The notes beneath the pieces were generated by a model. It made no database searches and was not told the origin of the DNA. It saw only the letters and a list, made by a program, of their open reading frames with translations. A program made the position numbers and the translations under genes. 64,000 bases of DNA from Myotis daubentonii (taxonomy: Eukaryota; Chordata; Mammalia; Chiroptera; Vespertilionidae): NCBI RefSeq assembly GCF_963259705.1, contig NC_081846.1, positions 60,875,722 to 60,939,721 of the forward strand, given 5' to 3'. Below are positions 11,640 through 22,916 of the stretch, one piece after another (the first letter of the stretch is position 1; each line of letters starts with the position of its first letter).

Positions 11640-12110
11640 CTAATCACCTGGGCTTGTGGACAAAAAAGGGGGTATGCACAAGTTCAGAGATCACAAGTAA
11701 CCTCATGATCTGATCATAAATTCTTATCTGGACAGTCTCGCCCCAGGCCTGTAACTTCTTTTAGTAAAAGATTTTAAGCAAGGCCTCTCCATTGTTCTTG
11801 AGAATCTAGGTTAACACACCTTTGAAATGTCAGAAGTAAACCTCCTTTCTGGACCCCTGGAAGGCATACTCATCCTCAAGGAACACATAATCCTGACTAT
11901 CCCATACCTTGCTTTCTCCCACTTTATTGTAATATTTCTTGTGTTCCCTCCTTAATTCCAAATGTGTAAAAAAACCCCGCAACACAGTCATTCTCTGGAG
12001 CATTTAAGGTCTTGCTTCTTGAAACTGTCATCAGTTTGGCTCAAATAATTTCTTATGTAAATTCTCTACAGGTTTGGGCAATCTTAAATTGACATGTTTG
12101 ACTGTAATAA
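11640..12110 (+). mobile_element. Probable old retroviral LTR (class uncertain)
   Basis: The 3' half shows an LTR-like order: a CTTTATTGTAATATTTCTTG stretch, a TATA-like GTGTAAAAAAACCCCGC, then GGAGCATTTAAGGTCTTGC, TTGGCTCAAATAATTTCTT and a terminal stretch ending near 12110. Exact ends and flanking duplications could not be fixed. No viral gene is present. Confidence 0.4.
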
Positions 12111-12147
12111 AGTCTGCCCTTCAACATCCACCTGATTAGTTGTCTTT

Positions 12148-12352
12148 TTAAAAAATATATATTTCTATTGATTTCAGAGAGGAAGGGAGTGGGAGAGAGA
12201 TAGAAACATCAATGATGAGAATCATTGATCGGCTGCCTCCTGCATGCCCCCACTGGGGATTGAGCCCGCAACCCAGGCATGTGCTCTTGTCCAGAATCAA
12301 ACCCTTCAGTCAGCAGGCCAACACTCTATCCACTGAGCCAAACCAGCTTGGG
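12148..12352 (-). mobile_element. Ves SINE with perfect 17-bp target duplication
   Basis: It is flanked by CCTGATTAGTTGTCTTT at 12131-12147 and 12353-12369. The element has the reversed A-rich end (TATTTCTATTGATTTCAGAG), CTGCCTCCTGCATGCCCC, and ends CACTGAGCCAAACCAGC. The perfect duplication marks a recent insertion. Confidence 0.95.
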
Positions 12353-12439
12353 CCTGATTAGTTGTCTTTAAATGGCTCTTTCATCACATGATTTCATTCC
12401 CCTTTTTCAAAAGTCTCTTTCATTAAAAGTACATCAGGT

Positions 12440-12822
12440 ATTAAATATTCTATTACTCCCCTCCATAATTTGGCCTCACCCTACAGGTCCATGATCCATC
12501 CTCATTACGTATTCCTCAGCATGCACTGAGTTTACTAAATACCTTCCTCTACATTATTCTAAAAACATATCAACAGTCCCCTCAGAAGTTCCCTTTCCCC
12601 TGTACTGACCTGACCCCAGACACCCCATCTTCTGAAGTCCAGTTAATATCCAATTCATTCCCAACTGATGGCTTCCAAATAGATAATAGCAGAGAGCTGG
12701 ACCTGACAATCCATTTACCCTCTGGATTCTTACATAGTATCTCCCACAGTTACTGCAGATTAAACATGACTAACATTAAATTCATTATCTCCTCCAAAAA
12801 AGCTGCTCCTGTCCCAGGGTTC
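12440..12822 (+). mobile_element. L2 fragment, 5' half of a copy split by an LTR
   Basis: Diverged L2-like ORF2 sequence: TAAACATGACTAACATTAAA and then TCCAAAAAAGCTGCTCCTG. It continues after the LTR at 13541 with CACATCCAATCATTCACTA. It has no coding capacity. Confidence 0.55.
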
Positions 12823-12828
12823 CCTTTA

Positions 12829-13534
12829 TGCCGGGAGCCGGTCCATCCTTGCTGTTTCAAAGGACCTGGCATATATGGCATACTGTTCTTAATATGTTTG
12901 CTCACCTTCTTGGCACTATGTGTTTTAACCAAGGTCACCTCTCCGAGAAAGGTTGAATCCCCAGGTAGGGATTTCCCCCTGAAGTTAGGGAGGGAATAAA
13001 ACCTCTTAACTAAGTGCCAGGCGGGTAATTAATCATTTTAACTACGAACAATCATGCTTAAGCTACATAATCTTTACTCCCTGGAATAGAGATAAGAAAC
13101 GCCCTAACCTTTGGAATAGAGATTGATAGGATTGGAATCAACTGGTATAAATACGGATGTAACAAGACAGAAAGAGACAGAACTGAGAACACAGAACTCA
13201 GGAGACAGGAATTAGAAGAGAGAACCTACAGACAGAACCTACACAGAACCTACAGACAGAAGGACTTCGCTGGAGAGAACATGGCAAAAGATCCTGGACT
13301 GAACCTGACTATAGAACATGGCAAGAGAACCTGACTAGAACCTGGTGACTGGACCTGTCTGGAGAACCAGCAGAACCTCTCTGGAGATCCAGACCAGAAC
13401 TTGGCTGGAGATCCGGGCTAGAGATCCTGGCTGGGCTGCTGATCAACTGAACGCTGTCTCCGTGTCATTCCTTCTTCGCCGACTCCGTCTACACCTTTGG
13501 GGACCCCTGGACCCACTGGGGCTGGACCCCGGCA
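12829..13534 (+). mobile_element. Solo LTR of an endogenous retrovirus, 706 bp
   Basis: The element starts TGCCGGGAGCCGG and ends ACCCCGGCA, so it has TG...CA ends with a short inverted repeat (TGCCGGG/CCCCGGCA). It is flanked by a perfect 6-bp target duplication CCTTTA (12823-12828, 13535-13540). A TATA box (GGTATAAATACG, about 13145-13156) and an AATAAA (about 12988) are visible, then a purine-rich part with repeated AGAACCT/AGACAG motifs. A 6-bp duplication fits a class II (beta-like) retrovirus. The internal region and second LTR are gone, so there are no viral genes. Confidence 0.88.
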
Positions 13535-13540
13535 CCTTTA

Positions 13541-13745
13541 TATGCAGATCTGAAAATCATCCTCATTCTCTGCCCTCTTCACCATCCCCCACATCCAATC
13601 ATTCACTATATCCTTCTGAACTGATTTCTTAGAACCCTCTAACATCTGGTCCCACTTACCTCTGTCCTTTACATTGTTATTAATCATCTGCCAACCTAAG
13701 CCACTGCATTAGTATCGTGATTCCCTTGTCATTCCATCTTTTTCA
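13541..13745 (+). mobile_element. L2 fragment, 3' half of the split copy
   Basis: Continues the L2 interrupted at 12828: CACATCCAATCATTCACTA, ACATCTGGTCCCACTTACC. Diverged. Confidence 0.5.
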
Positions 13746-13925
13746 ATGCACAAAACTATTGTTCTATATAAAAGGGCAACCAAACCTCAGTTTGATCTTG
13801 CACCAGGAATTTGGTCAACCTTACCACACTGTCAGGCCACCAAACCAGCAATATTGTATAAGGGACAGTGAATATCCCCAAGCTTTTGCACAGGGAGGGC
13901 CTAGGATAAATTCCTATAAATTCTT
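13746..13925. other. Unassigned DNA
   Basis: About 180 bp with no recognised element between the L2 and L1 fragments. Confidence 0.4.
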
Positions 13926-14198
13926 TAAAGAAATTCAAATGCACCTATTGAATTTTCAGTGCTAATTTTATATCCTGCAACTTTACTGACTTCATTGATT
14001 AGATCAAACAGGTTTTTTTGGGAGTCTTTAGAATTTTCTACATATAAATAATGTCATCTTCAAATAGAGACAATTTTACTTCCCCCGTTTCAATTCTAAT
14101 ACCTTTTATTTCTTTTTTCTTGCCTGATTGCATTAGCTAGGATTTCCAGTATTATGTTGAATAGGAATGAAGAGAGTAGGCACACTTGTTTTGTTCCT
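13926..14198 (-). mobile_element. Old L1 ORF2, inverted 5' segment
   Basis: Reverse complement of L1 ORF2: TTTTATATCCTGCAACTTTA, TCTTCAAATAGAGACAATTT, TAGGATTTCCAGTATTATGT. It joins a plus-strand L1 segment at about 14199, the arrangement left by 5' inversion during target-primed reverse transcription. Confidence 0.8.
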
Positions 14199-14745
14199 AA
14201 TCAACATCACTAGTCATTAAGGAAATGCAAATTAAAACCACAATGAACCATAAACTCATACTTATTAGGATGGCCATCATCAAAAAGACTAGAGCTAACA
14301 AATGCTATAGTGGATATGGAGAACAGGGAACCCTTGTGCACTGACAGAATTGTAAATTGGTGTAGCCACTATGGAAACACAGTATGGAGGCTCATCAAAC
14401 AATTAAAAATAGAACTACCATATGATCCAACAATTCTACCTCTGACAATACATACAAGAGAAACGAAAATATTAATTTAAAAAGTTATCTGCACCCTCAT
14501 GCTCATGACAGCATAATTACAATAGCTAAGGCATGGAAACAACTGAAGTGTCCATTAAGGGATAAATAAATGTGTATACATACAATGGCATATTATTCAT
14601 CCAAAATGAGGAAATTGTACCATTTGTGACCACAAGGATAAACAGTGAAGGTTTTGTACTAAGTGAAATAGATAAGAAAGCAAAAACTGGATGATCTCAC
14701 TTATATGTGGAATGTAAAAAGAAAATTACTTTCAAGGGCTTTGTG
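14199..14745 (+). mobile_element. Old L1 ORF2 3' end
   Basis: Sense L1: GGAAATGCAAATTAAAACCA, TGGTGTAGCCACTATGGAAA, CCATATGATCCAACAATTCT, GATGATCTCACTTATATGTG. It has many stops and is an old copy. Confidence 0.85.
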
Positions 14746-15240
14746 ATAAAATTATATATATATACTTATATATATATATATAATTTTAAACAAAAATTAT
14801 TACTTGTGCTCAATATAATTTGAATGTCAAATTTAGGATTTTAGAAAATAATTCAGTAAAGCAAGAAATATGTTTTCTTAAAAATAAAAAAAACTTTTGA
14901 GGAGATATTTTTAAGTGATATTAATTTATATTATACTTGAAGATGATTCAAAGTTTCAACTGACACATAAATTATATTATACGTCAGCAAATTTTTAACC
15001 AGTTTCTCTAGAATATTAACTAGATGTTAATTTATTCTCCCTTTTGCAATTCATAGTCCAAGATCTAATTCATTAAAATATTTTGTCAAGGTATCTTTCA
15101 ATTAAGGTCTTAATTTTTATACTCTTGAACTCAGTTTTTTCATGAAGCCTGCCCAAGATTGTGCAGCTGACTTGATGTAAAGCAAAGACTTGAACCAAAG
15201 AAAGATGATTTCAGAGCCTACACCTTTATCCAGTAGTTTA
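14746..15240. other. Non-genic AT-rich stretch
   Basis: Contains short TATA runs at 14752-14783. No gene or element recognised. Confidence 0.5.
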
Positions 15241-15551
15241 TACTGCCTCCCTCCACAGAGGGAGGCCACCAGCAGCTGGGGCAGAGAGATGGGGAGGCGG
15301 GGCCGGAGCTGCCCCATGGTGGTCAGTGCACTCCCACAACGGGAGGGCTGCTCAGCCACAAACTGGGCTGAAGGCTGGCGAGCGCAGCGGTAGTGGTGGC
15401 CAGAGCTTCCCTTGGGGAGTGGGCCTAAGCCATCACTCCGACATCCCCCGAGGGCTCCCAGACTGCAAGAGGGCACAGGCTGGGCTGAGGGACCCTCTCC
15501 CCCACCCCTCCCCCACCCCCGTGCATGAATTTTCGTGCACCAGGCTTCTAG
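15241..15551 (+). mobile_element. 5'-truncated Helitron
   Basis: The 3' end is clear: hairpin GTGCATGAATTTTCGTGCAC then CAGGCTTCTAG before T. The body (GGTGGTCAGTGCACTC, GGCACAGGCTGGGCTGAGGG) matches the other short Helitrons. No TC start is seen, so the 5' limit is approximate. Confidence 0.8.
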
Positions 15552-15751
15552 TACTTCTATAAGACACAAGAGTTTCCAATGTGTAGTCAAGTGGGCCATC
15601 CTTCTGAATTTTCCTAGAGTCTTACATTGTTTTGTTTACCTACTTATCCAATTAGAGGACAGGCTTGGTTAAGTAGTAGAGATCAAAGTAACAACACATG
15701 ATGGCCTAAAGGAAATTGAAAAAAAAAAAATGTAGTTAAAAGAGGAAAATG

Positions 15752-15953
15752 TGTGCCCATCTGGTGGGGCTCAATGGTTGAACCAGGATGTCACAGTTCA
15801 TTTCTCTGTCAGGCACATGCCTGAGTTACAGACTCAATCTCCAGTAGGGGGTGTGTAGGAGGCAGTCAGTCAATGATTCTCTCTCATCATTAATGTTTCT
15901 ATCTTTCTCTCCCTCTCCCTTCCAATCTGAAATCAATAAAAATATAGTTTTTT
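15752..15953 (+). mobile_element. Ves SINE (older subfamily)
   Basis: CCATCTGGTGGGGCTCAATG, CACATGCCTGAGTTACAGAC, GGAGGCAGTCAGTCAATG, CT-rich tract, ATCAATAAAAATATAG. Flanking AAAAGAGGA repeats lie near 15738 and 15956. The B box is degraded (GTTCATTTC). Confidence 0.85.
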
Positions 15954-15962
15954 AAAAAGAGG

Positions 15963-16002
15963 ACATACACACACACACACTCACACACACACACACTCAC
16001 CC
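15963..16002. repeat. (AC)n microsatellite
   Basis: Interrupted AC run right after the Ves SINE tail. Confidence 0.85.
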
Positions 16003-16564
16003 CTATATAAACACATGGGCTACTAAGAATATATCTTAAAAGTATATATGTTCTTTCTATTATTTGTGTCCATCAGGTAAATCAATGGTAAACAAAAGGT
16101 GATTTACACTTTAGCAATGGAGTTTGAGATGTATAAACTGCCCTGTGGTGAAACAATTACTTTCTCAGAAGCTTTGGTTTTGTCATAATACAAATTTTGC
16201 CTATGTTAAACAGCATTTACCATGATGGCATCTACAATGCAGAATTTGTGGTTCACATGCTAGGCAATAGAATATCTCAGGTATATCAAGGGATCAACTT
16301 TGCTATTTTCAGTATAGTTAAATTTAAACAAAGGAGTTATAGCATGAAATATTCTTACTTTATTACTAAAGAAGGCCTCTAGGGATGTCAGTTTCTATAA
16401 CAGTATTTCTTAAGTTGGACACTAATAGCTGGCAAACTGTATCAATAAGTCAGACAAAAACTTAATTTTTCTTAATAAATAATGCTTTAGAACCAATACA
16501 TTTCTATATTTTGGAGAGAAACAGCCAATCAGCTGTCAGTACGGAAAAGTTTAAAATACCACAA
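16003..16564. other. Non-genic stretch
   Basis: No recognised element. A 61-codon frame at 16197-16382 has no motif that I know. Confidence 0.45.
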
Positions 16565-16895
16565 CAGGGAAGGACACTAAAAGAGCTTCCGGGCATGGTC
16601 GAAGATCCACTATGCAGGAGGGGTCTCTGGGTCAGTGGCTGGGCAGTGCCCTGGTGACTCGGTTTCTAGCTGGCAATTTAGTGGGATTGTTTAATAGCAA
16701 TTCGTCATTGCCTGGATGGCAACACCTGGCGAGGGAAGATGCCATCCTAGCAAAATCTTCTAAGCAACAAGCTGGGGAAACCAGAGAGATCAGAAAGAAA
16801 CAGAAGCCAGGAGGATATAAGGGTTCCCAGGAGCCCTTAGGGTTCCCTCCAGTGCTGGGGGAGACCCGTCACATGGTAGCAAGTGCAAACTGAAA
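16565..16895 (+). other. Possible 5' UTR of the SCN7A retrocopy
   Basis: This GC-richer block lies directly upstream of the SCN7A-like ATG and differs in composition from the AT-rich flanks. It could be transcribed leader sequence copied with the mRNA. Nothing in it proves this. A retrocopy with leader predicts that it matches the 5' exons of the parent gene. Confidence 0.35.
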
Positions 16896-17971
16896 ATGGC
16901 TTCCCCAGAAGCCAAGGGCTTTGTCCCCTTCACTAGTCTCTTGAACTTATGGAATCGCATATTACTTAAAAAACACAGCAAGGGGCACCCAGAAAAAGAT
17001 TTAAAGCCAAACACTGACTTGGAAGTTGGAGGAGAGCTTCCATTTATTTATGAAAATCTTCCTCCAGGAATAATGTCAGAGGCCTTGGCAGATGTGGACC
17101 CACACTGCTCGAATCAAAATACCTGCATGGTATTAAACAAAAGATCTATCTTCAGGCCCTGACCAGTTTGGCTCCGTGGATAGTGCGTTGGCCTGCAGAC
17201 TGAAGGGTCCCAGGTTCAATTCCAGTCAAGGGCATGTATCTTGGTTGCAGGCACATCCCCAGTAGGGGGTGTGCAAGAGGCAGCTGATCGATGTTTCTCT
17301 CTCATTGATGTTTCTAACTCTCTATCCCTCTCCCTTCCTCTCTGTAAAAAATCAATAAAATATATTAAGAAATAAAAAGATCTACCTTCAGATTTAGTGC
17401 CTGGTATACATTGTGTTCTTTCAATTCAATTAGAAGACAACTATTCAGATTTTGGTACATCCCTTTTCTCGACTGTTAATTTTATTTAGCATTTTGATTA
17501 ACTGCATATTTTGTCCATGACTGATTTGCCAAAATGGAGGCCAGCATTAGAGAATGCGTTGCTTGGAATTTACACATTTGAAATACTTGTAAAACTCATT
17601 GCAAAAGGCATCTACCTGAGAGGGTCTTTTTATTTCTTTGTGATCCGTGGACTGGCTTGACTTCAATGTAACTATGAGTATACAATAAGATATTGACCTC
17701 TAAACTTCTTTCCAATATTTAGAATTGCAAGAAATTTGAGAATTTTGAAAATTATTCCTTTAAACCAAGACCTAAAGTCTTATGTAGGAATCCTGCTCCA
17801 TTACTTGAAGAAACATATTGGTGCCATTATCCTCTGTTTTTTTCTGAGCATATTGTCTCTAATCGGGATGGGCTTCTCAAAGCAACCTGAAGCATACATG
17901 TTTGAAATAGCCCCGAGAAAATGAAACTGAAACTCTGTACAACAGAACTGGAAACCCATGTTATATTTGAG
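16896..17971 (+). pseudogene. SCN7A: Processed pseudogene of sodium channel SCN7A (Nax), 5' part
   Basis: The translation from 16896 follows the amino terminus of the SCN7A alpha subunit, a sodium-channel relative that acts as a sodium-level sensor in glia and other cells. Visible are MASPEAKGFVPFT at the start, LPFIYENLPPG before the first membrane domain and, after 17520, DLPKWRPALENALLGIYTFE (domain I S2). Near 17740, RILKIIPLNQDLKS marks S4-S5, followed by S5 (IGAIILCFFLSILSLIGMGF). These segments come from several exons of the parent but run on without introns, so this is a reverse-transcribed copy. It is dead: stop codons occur in S1, a 1-bp loss near 17648 shifts the frame, another shift follows near 17877, and a Ves SINE splits it at 17156-17376. 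Similarity stops at 17971, where GTAAG follows. Parent identity is from remembered family sequence, so a closely related SCN gene is the only alternative. Confidence 0.85.
17156..17376 (+). mobile_element. Ves SINE inserted in the SCN7A pseudogene
   Basis: It is flanked by the 15-bp duplication AAGATCTATCTTCAG (17141-17155) and AAGATCTACCTTCAG (17377-17391), one mismatch. Complete A box, B box (GGTTCAATTCC), CT tract and ATCAATAAAATATA tail. It is younger than the retrocopy. Confidence 0.95.
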
Positions 17972-19234
17972 GTAAGAATCACTGGCCATCTATGTAAGAA
18001 AAATTAAAATTTTTTGTAATGGAAGAGGAGTCTTCCGTTTGATCAAAGAAGAAATTCTACTTCAGAACAAATTACACTTCACAACAAACTTCATGAAAAT
18101 GCTGTAACTATGCTCAGGTACTAATTTGAATCAGTGTCAGGATAGTTAAGTTCTAATCTTCAGACATGAAATCAGGGAAATCTAAGTTTAGAATTGCTAA
18201 ACTTTATTTTTTTAAATAAATAAATTTTACCAAAACCTTATTTGCAATTTCATCAGAGTAGAATCCTCATAATACTACATTTCTTCAATAAAGCTGTCTA
18301 TTAAAATATGTCAATTTACTCATTAAAAATCCTATAATAAAATATCAAAAAATCACTACGTATTAGAAAGCCAGGTTAACAGCAAAGACTTATTGGGTAT
18401 CTACAATATTAGGCATGGAAGATCTTCATCATAAAGAGGATTATTTATTTTTTTATGCCTCCCTTCCTCAACTGTGACTAAGGGATTCAATACATATTTG
18501 CAACATAATAATGCTAAAATCCTGAAATATATTCAAGATTATATATATATTCATTCTAGATTCAGTTAAAGCATACCCTAGAAAAATGGTTTTGCTGTAT
18601 TTAGTTATAATGTTCTTATTACAGATTCATTTATTTAAAATTACTTAACAAATATGTATCATATATCTCTGATGCTCTAATCATTAGGCTAGGCATCAAT
18701 AAATAGCACAGCAATCATAGCATCTGTGCCTTCATGAACCTAACATATTATCTAAATTTTAAAAAATCAATTAATAGTTTAAATCACCACACTTTAAAAT
18801 GTTTTCTATTTTAAAAATTATTGTTTAATCATAGCAGGCTAGACATCTGCTAATTTTCATATTACTCCTCTTTGTAGTTCAGAAATGGAGAAACAATTTG
18901 CAGTCATGTTAACCATTGTGGGTAAAATGTAAGTAAGTTCTGGGACCAAATTAAATTTCTAATTATACTAAATCCTAGTGTCCATTTTATTTCCAATAGA
19001 CAATTATATCACATGAAAAGATATAATTAAGCTACAGGGATTCACATGCATTTCTATGGCAAATAATAGTTTAATGCAAAATACTTTCTATTAAAAAAAT
19101 ATCTCTTTCACACACACACCAGCACACCACCAAAACAACCATTTAATAATCAAAATAAAGATGTAATAACCAATGAGAAAACTGAGAAATTTCACCTATT
19201 GACTAATTTTATTTTGAAAACTTATTTGACTTCT
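17972..19234. other. Non-genic stretch, partly possible retrocopy tail, with L2 and MIR pieces
   Basis: GTAAGAATC begins exactly where SCN7A similarity ends. An AATAAAGC (about 18288) could be a polyadenylation signal, but no clear A-tail is seen. About 18620-18750 is an L2-like minus-strand piece. About 18880-18980 may be MIR. The rest is unassigned. Confidence 0.4.
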
Positions 19235-20055
19235 TCCAAAATATCACATAAGTGGAATCATACACTATGTTGCTTTTGTGTTTTCCTCTTTCCTGATGCA
19301 AAATCTATTTAAGATTCATTTGTGATTTTGTGCAAATCAATAGTTTATTCCTTTTCAGGGCTGAGTGTCCACTGCACTATTGTCCTGCGGACTGTTTATC
19401 TTTTCACTGGTTGAAGGGCATCATGAATGTTTCAATGGTTTTGGGTGATTCTGAATAAAGGTACTATAAATATTTATGTATAACATTTTGTGTAAAAATA
19501 AATTTTCATTTCTCTTACGTATATATACCTAGTAGTGCAACTGCTGAGTTATATTGGAAGTGTATATTGAACTTATAAGAAACTGACAAATTATTTTCCA
19601 AAGTGACTGGACAACTTCAAGTTCTGACCAACAATGTATGAGAGCTCCAGTTGTTCCACATTCTTCTCAGCATTTGTTCCTGTCCATTTTCCCTTTTCTT
19701 TTTTAACTCTGATAGAAGTGTACTGTATCTCATTGTATTTTTAATTTGCATTCACTTTATGACTAATGAGGTTGTGCTTCTTTTCATTTATTTGTTTTAA
19801 CTGGATAGTATTTGCCATCCATATATCTTCTTCTGTTCATCGTATTTATCTTTCATTTATTTGTTGTAACTAGATAGTATTTCTAATTATTTAGTTTTAA
19901 GAATTCTTTATATATTCTGGATATAAATCCTTTGTAAACTAAGCGATTTGTAAACAACCTGTCTTCCTGTGGAGTCTGTGGCTTGTCTTTTCATTTTCTT
20001 AACAGTGTCTTCCACAGAGCAAAACTTTACTTCCAAAGTGACAGTATCTGCAGAC
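19235..20055 (-). mobile_element. Old L1 3' region, minus strand
   Basis: ATAAGTGGAATCATACACTA, TTTTTAATTTGCATTCACTT, GAATTCTTTATATATTCTGG and GTGGCTTGTCTTTTCATTTT form the reversed L1 ORF2/3' UTR order, similar to 3100-4800. Diverged. A short internal duplication (TTTCATTTATTTGTTTTAAC and TTTCATTTATTTGTTGTAAC) is present. Confidence 0.75.
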
Positions 20056-20370
20056 AGGTTCTTTAGGGGGTAATTAAAGTTAAATGAGGTCATAAGGGTT
20101 AGGGTCTAATCTTACAGGACTGTGTGTGTCTTTATAAGAAGAGGAAGTGAGAGAGATTGTTCACCCCTTTCTACCATTGAAGACAGAGAAAAGGTGACCA
20201 TCTTGCAAGCCAGGAGAAGTGCTCTCATGAGTACCTGATAGAGTTGGCACCCGACCTCAGACTTCAAGCTCCCAGAATTGTGAGAAAATAAATTTATGTG
20301 ATTTAAACCATTAATCTATGTCATTTCTTTCTTTTGTTTTTGCAACAACATAAGACGATCAGTACACTAG
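20056..20370 (+). mobile_element. MaLR-type LTR fragment (MLT1/MST-like)
   Basis: AATGAGGTCATAAGGGTTAG, TTTATAAGAAGAGGAAGTGA, CTTGCAAGCCAGGAGAAG and CAGAATTGTGAGAAAATAAA match the 3' part of a mammalian MaLR LTR in sense orientation. The start is lost in the neighbouring L1. No internal region. Confidence 0.75.
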
Positions 20371-20409
20371 CTGACTACTGGTGACCTTTACCTGGATGTC
20401 CCACAGATA

Positions 20410-21145
20410 ATGCTAGCCAAACTTGTCTAAGTTGTCTAAGTTCATACTCCTTAACTTTCTACTAAATACGCCCTTCCTTTTGCATTCTATATCTAATGTA
20501 AAAGTAGCCAGCTAGAAGATTGAGAATAATTTGAGATGCTCCTTAGTCTTGACCCTCTGACAACCAACGTGTCATCAAATACCATACATTATCTTTTTAA
20601 TAAAGCCATAACTTCATCCCTCTTCAATACTAATATAGTAATATTAGATCTAATTTCCTATGTGGACTATTTCAATAATTTTTCACTTCAAGTAGCTTCC
20701 TCACTTCGAGTTTTACACCTGAATAATCCATCTTCTGCTTTCATATAATGAATTGAAAATGCAAATCTACCAAGTCCCCTCCTACACTTGAAACTTTCAG
20801 TTTTGTCCATTGCTTATATAATGACAAACAAGACTCCCTCCACCATGACTTAGGCCCTGCTTATTTTTTTTAATTTGTCTCTTGTTGCTCTACATGCATG
20901 CTCCTCTTCATTCATTTATCCATATGTTAAGACTAAGTTTAAGACCCAGTTTTCCCCTAAGAAGAATGTTTTCAACCCTTTTTCCTCAAAGAATCGATGG
21001 ACCCAAATTTGATGAACCTATCACTGTATTAGTCTCTTTCACATTAAGGTACTAATCCCCTCAAGGTAAGCTAACATGGCTTATTACTTAGTTGTATCAA
21101 AGTGTTTAATACACAGTGGACATTTAACAAAAATTTGTTGAATAT
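20410..21145 (+). mobile_element. L2 fragment
   Basis: Diverged L2 ORF2/3' end order, finishing with GTACTAATCCCCTCAAGG, ATACACAGTGGACATTTAAC and AAAATTTGTTGAATATAAG, the typical L2 3' terminus. Frames are broken. Confidence 0.55.
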
Positions 21146-22916
21146 AAGAAGAGATAAAAAAAAAAATCAAAGCTCCAATAAGTCTACAATATCCATAAGG
21201 TAAAAAACACAATAATCAGAAATAGGAAAATGGGTAGGCAAATGATGTTACATTAAATGAAAACAATTTCCAAAAATTATTTTGTTAAAAAAAAATAGTA
21301 AAACATGAAACTGTACACACTGTTGATTGCAATTCAGTAAGAATTAATATGTGCGTGAATGTGTGTGCTGTCATACAAATTACAAGAAAATATATCCAAA
21401 TATTAACAAGCTACTTCCAGGTAGTAAGATTAGAGGCAAATCACATTTAATTTTTTTAAATGTATGCATTTTCAAATATGACAATAAAATTTTTATTCCT
21501 AAAGTAAAACAAAATATTATATGGAATTAAGATATTTAAAAAAATAAATAATCCATTTAATTTTTAAAATATGGGTGTCTTTTATCTAATTTGTTTTACT
21601 TAAGGTTCTTAGGGTTGTAAGAATGAAACAAAATAAATGAACAAACAATACAGATAAAACTCAAGAAAACCAGGAGCAAGGAGTGCGGTCAAGATTCTGG
21701 GTATTAGAATAAGGGAATAAAAACATGTTTGTGAACTGGATCTCTATTTCTCTGAGGATACTTAATCTCTTGATCCTCCTCTTCTCCATACATGTAATCT
21801 ACAATCTCCCCATCTCCAACTTTTCCATTCTGGTTCAACTTTCTCTGCTTTTCTAGTCACATAAAGCAAGAAAGACTGAACTCTTCCATCCTGACTTCAT
21901 ATTACCTTAGTTCAAGTGACCACAGAGACCAACATCTATGAATACAATTTCCAAACTTCTGAGAGAATCTGATTGGCCAAGCATAGATAAGGTGTGGCTA
22001 ATCAGCTGTTCCACATTGCTGCGGAGGGGCTAACATAATTACATTTCATACATATAGTCCCTTCTCTTAAGCTGTGAGTGGTAGATTATAGAAGAAAATA
22101 AACCCCAAACAATAAATAAAAATGTAATAATAGCAAAACATAAGAAGAAATAAGAACATTTTTTCAGTTAGATATTTGCTACATTTATGAATTTGTAGCT
22201 GAGAATAATTTGTATCTGAAATTTTCAAAAGGACAGTTCTCAGGTTGCTATTATCCTTGAATATCTAAATATAAAAATGGAAAGGCACAACAGAAAAACA
22301 TTGCTAACAAAAATAAATTTTCTGTATACTACACTGTTTGCTCTTCTGTTTGACTACAAAGTTATCTGAAAATTTAAAGAGCATACAACTTTCATTATAA
22401 CAAATTTAGAGAGGGATACACTAAAGACCAACAGACAGGACATCAGAACCTGGGTCTGACTCTAATTTCCCATTTAGCATAAATGTGACAATCTTAAATC
22501 TATTAATTTATCTGATTATCAGTATTATCAGTTGCAAACTAAGAGAATGAAATCTGACATAATTACTTCTTTACAGTGCTATAAAAATGTTAACTACATT
22601 AAAACTATGCTGATTAAAAAAACTTTGGAAGGCACAAAAGTAAGCAATATGTAGTGAAAAGTGTCAACAAAAAAACTATTTCCACCTGTTTTAAAAATAT
22701 AACCTAAAATTTGAAGATAATACATGTCATAATTAAAGTTCATTCCAGTACTTCAGAAGGCAGCTATAATGTAATGCCAAATATCCTCCTTATGAAGAAT
22801 CAAACAAAGTCTATATGTGCAGGTCAGGTTGCAATGGCGAGATACAAATAGAGTAAGTTTTGTTAGGGATGGGAGGGAGAAATAGAATAGTGGAGACTAA
22901 CTATAGTTATAAGAAA
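21146..22916. other. Non-genic AT-rich stretch with one MIR fragment
   Basis: A MIR-like plus-strand piece (CATCAGAACCTGGGTCTGAC) lies at about 22440-22560. The remainder is AT-rich with no recognised element or exon. Confidence 0.45.

Noticed and set aside
15117..15599. 160-codon minus-strand frame
   Set aside because: Spans the 5'-truncated Helitron at 15241-15551 and both flanks. No domain.
16197..16382. 61-codon frame next to the SCN7A retrocopy as an upstream exon
   Set aside because: No similarity to channel proteins and no splice context. AT-rich chance frame.
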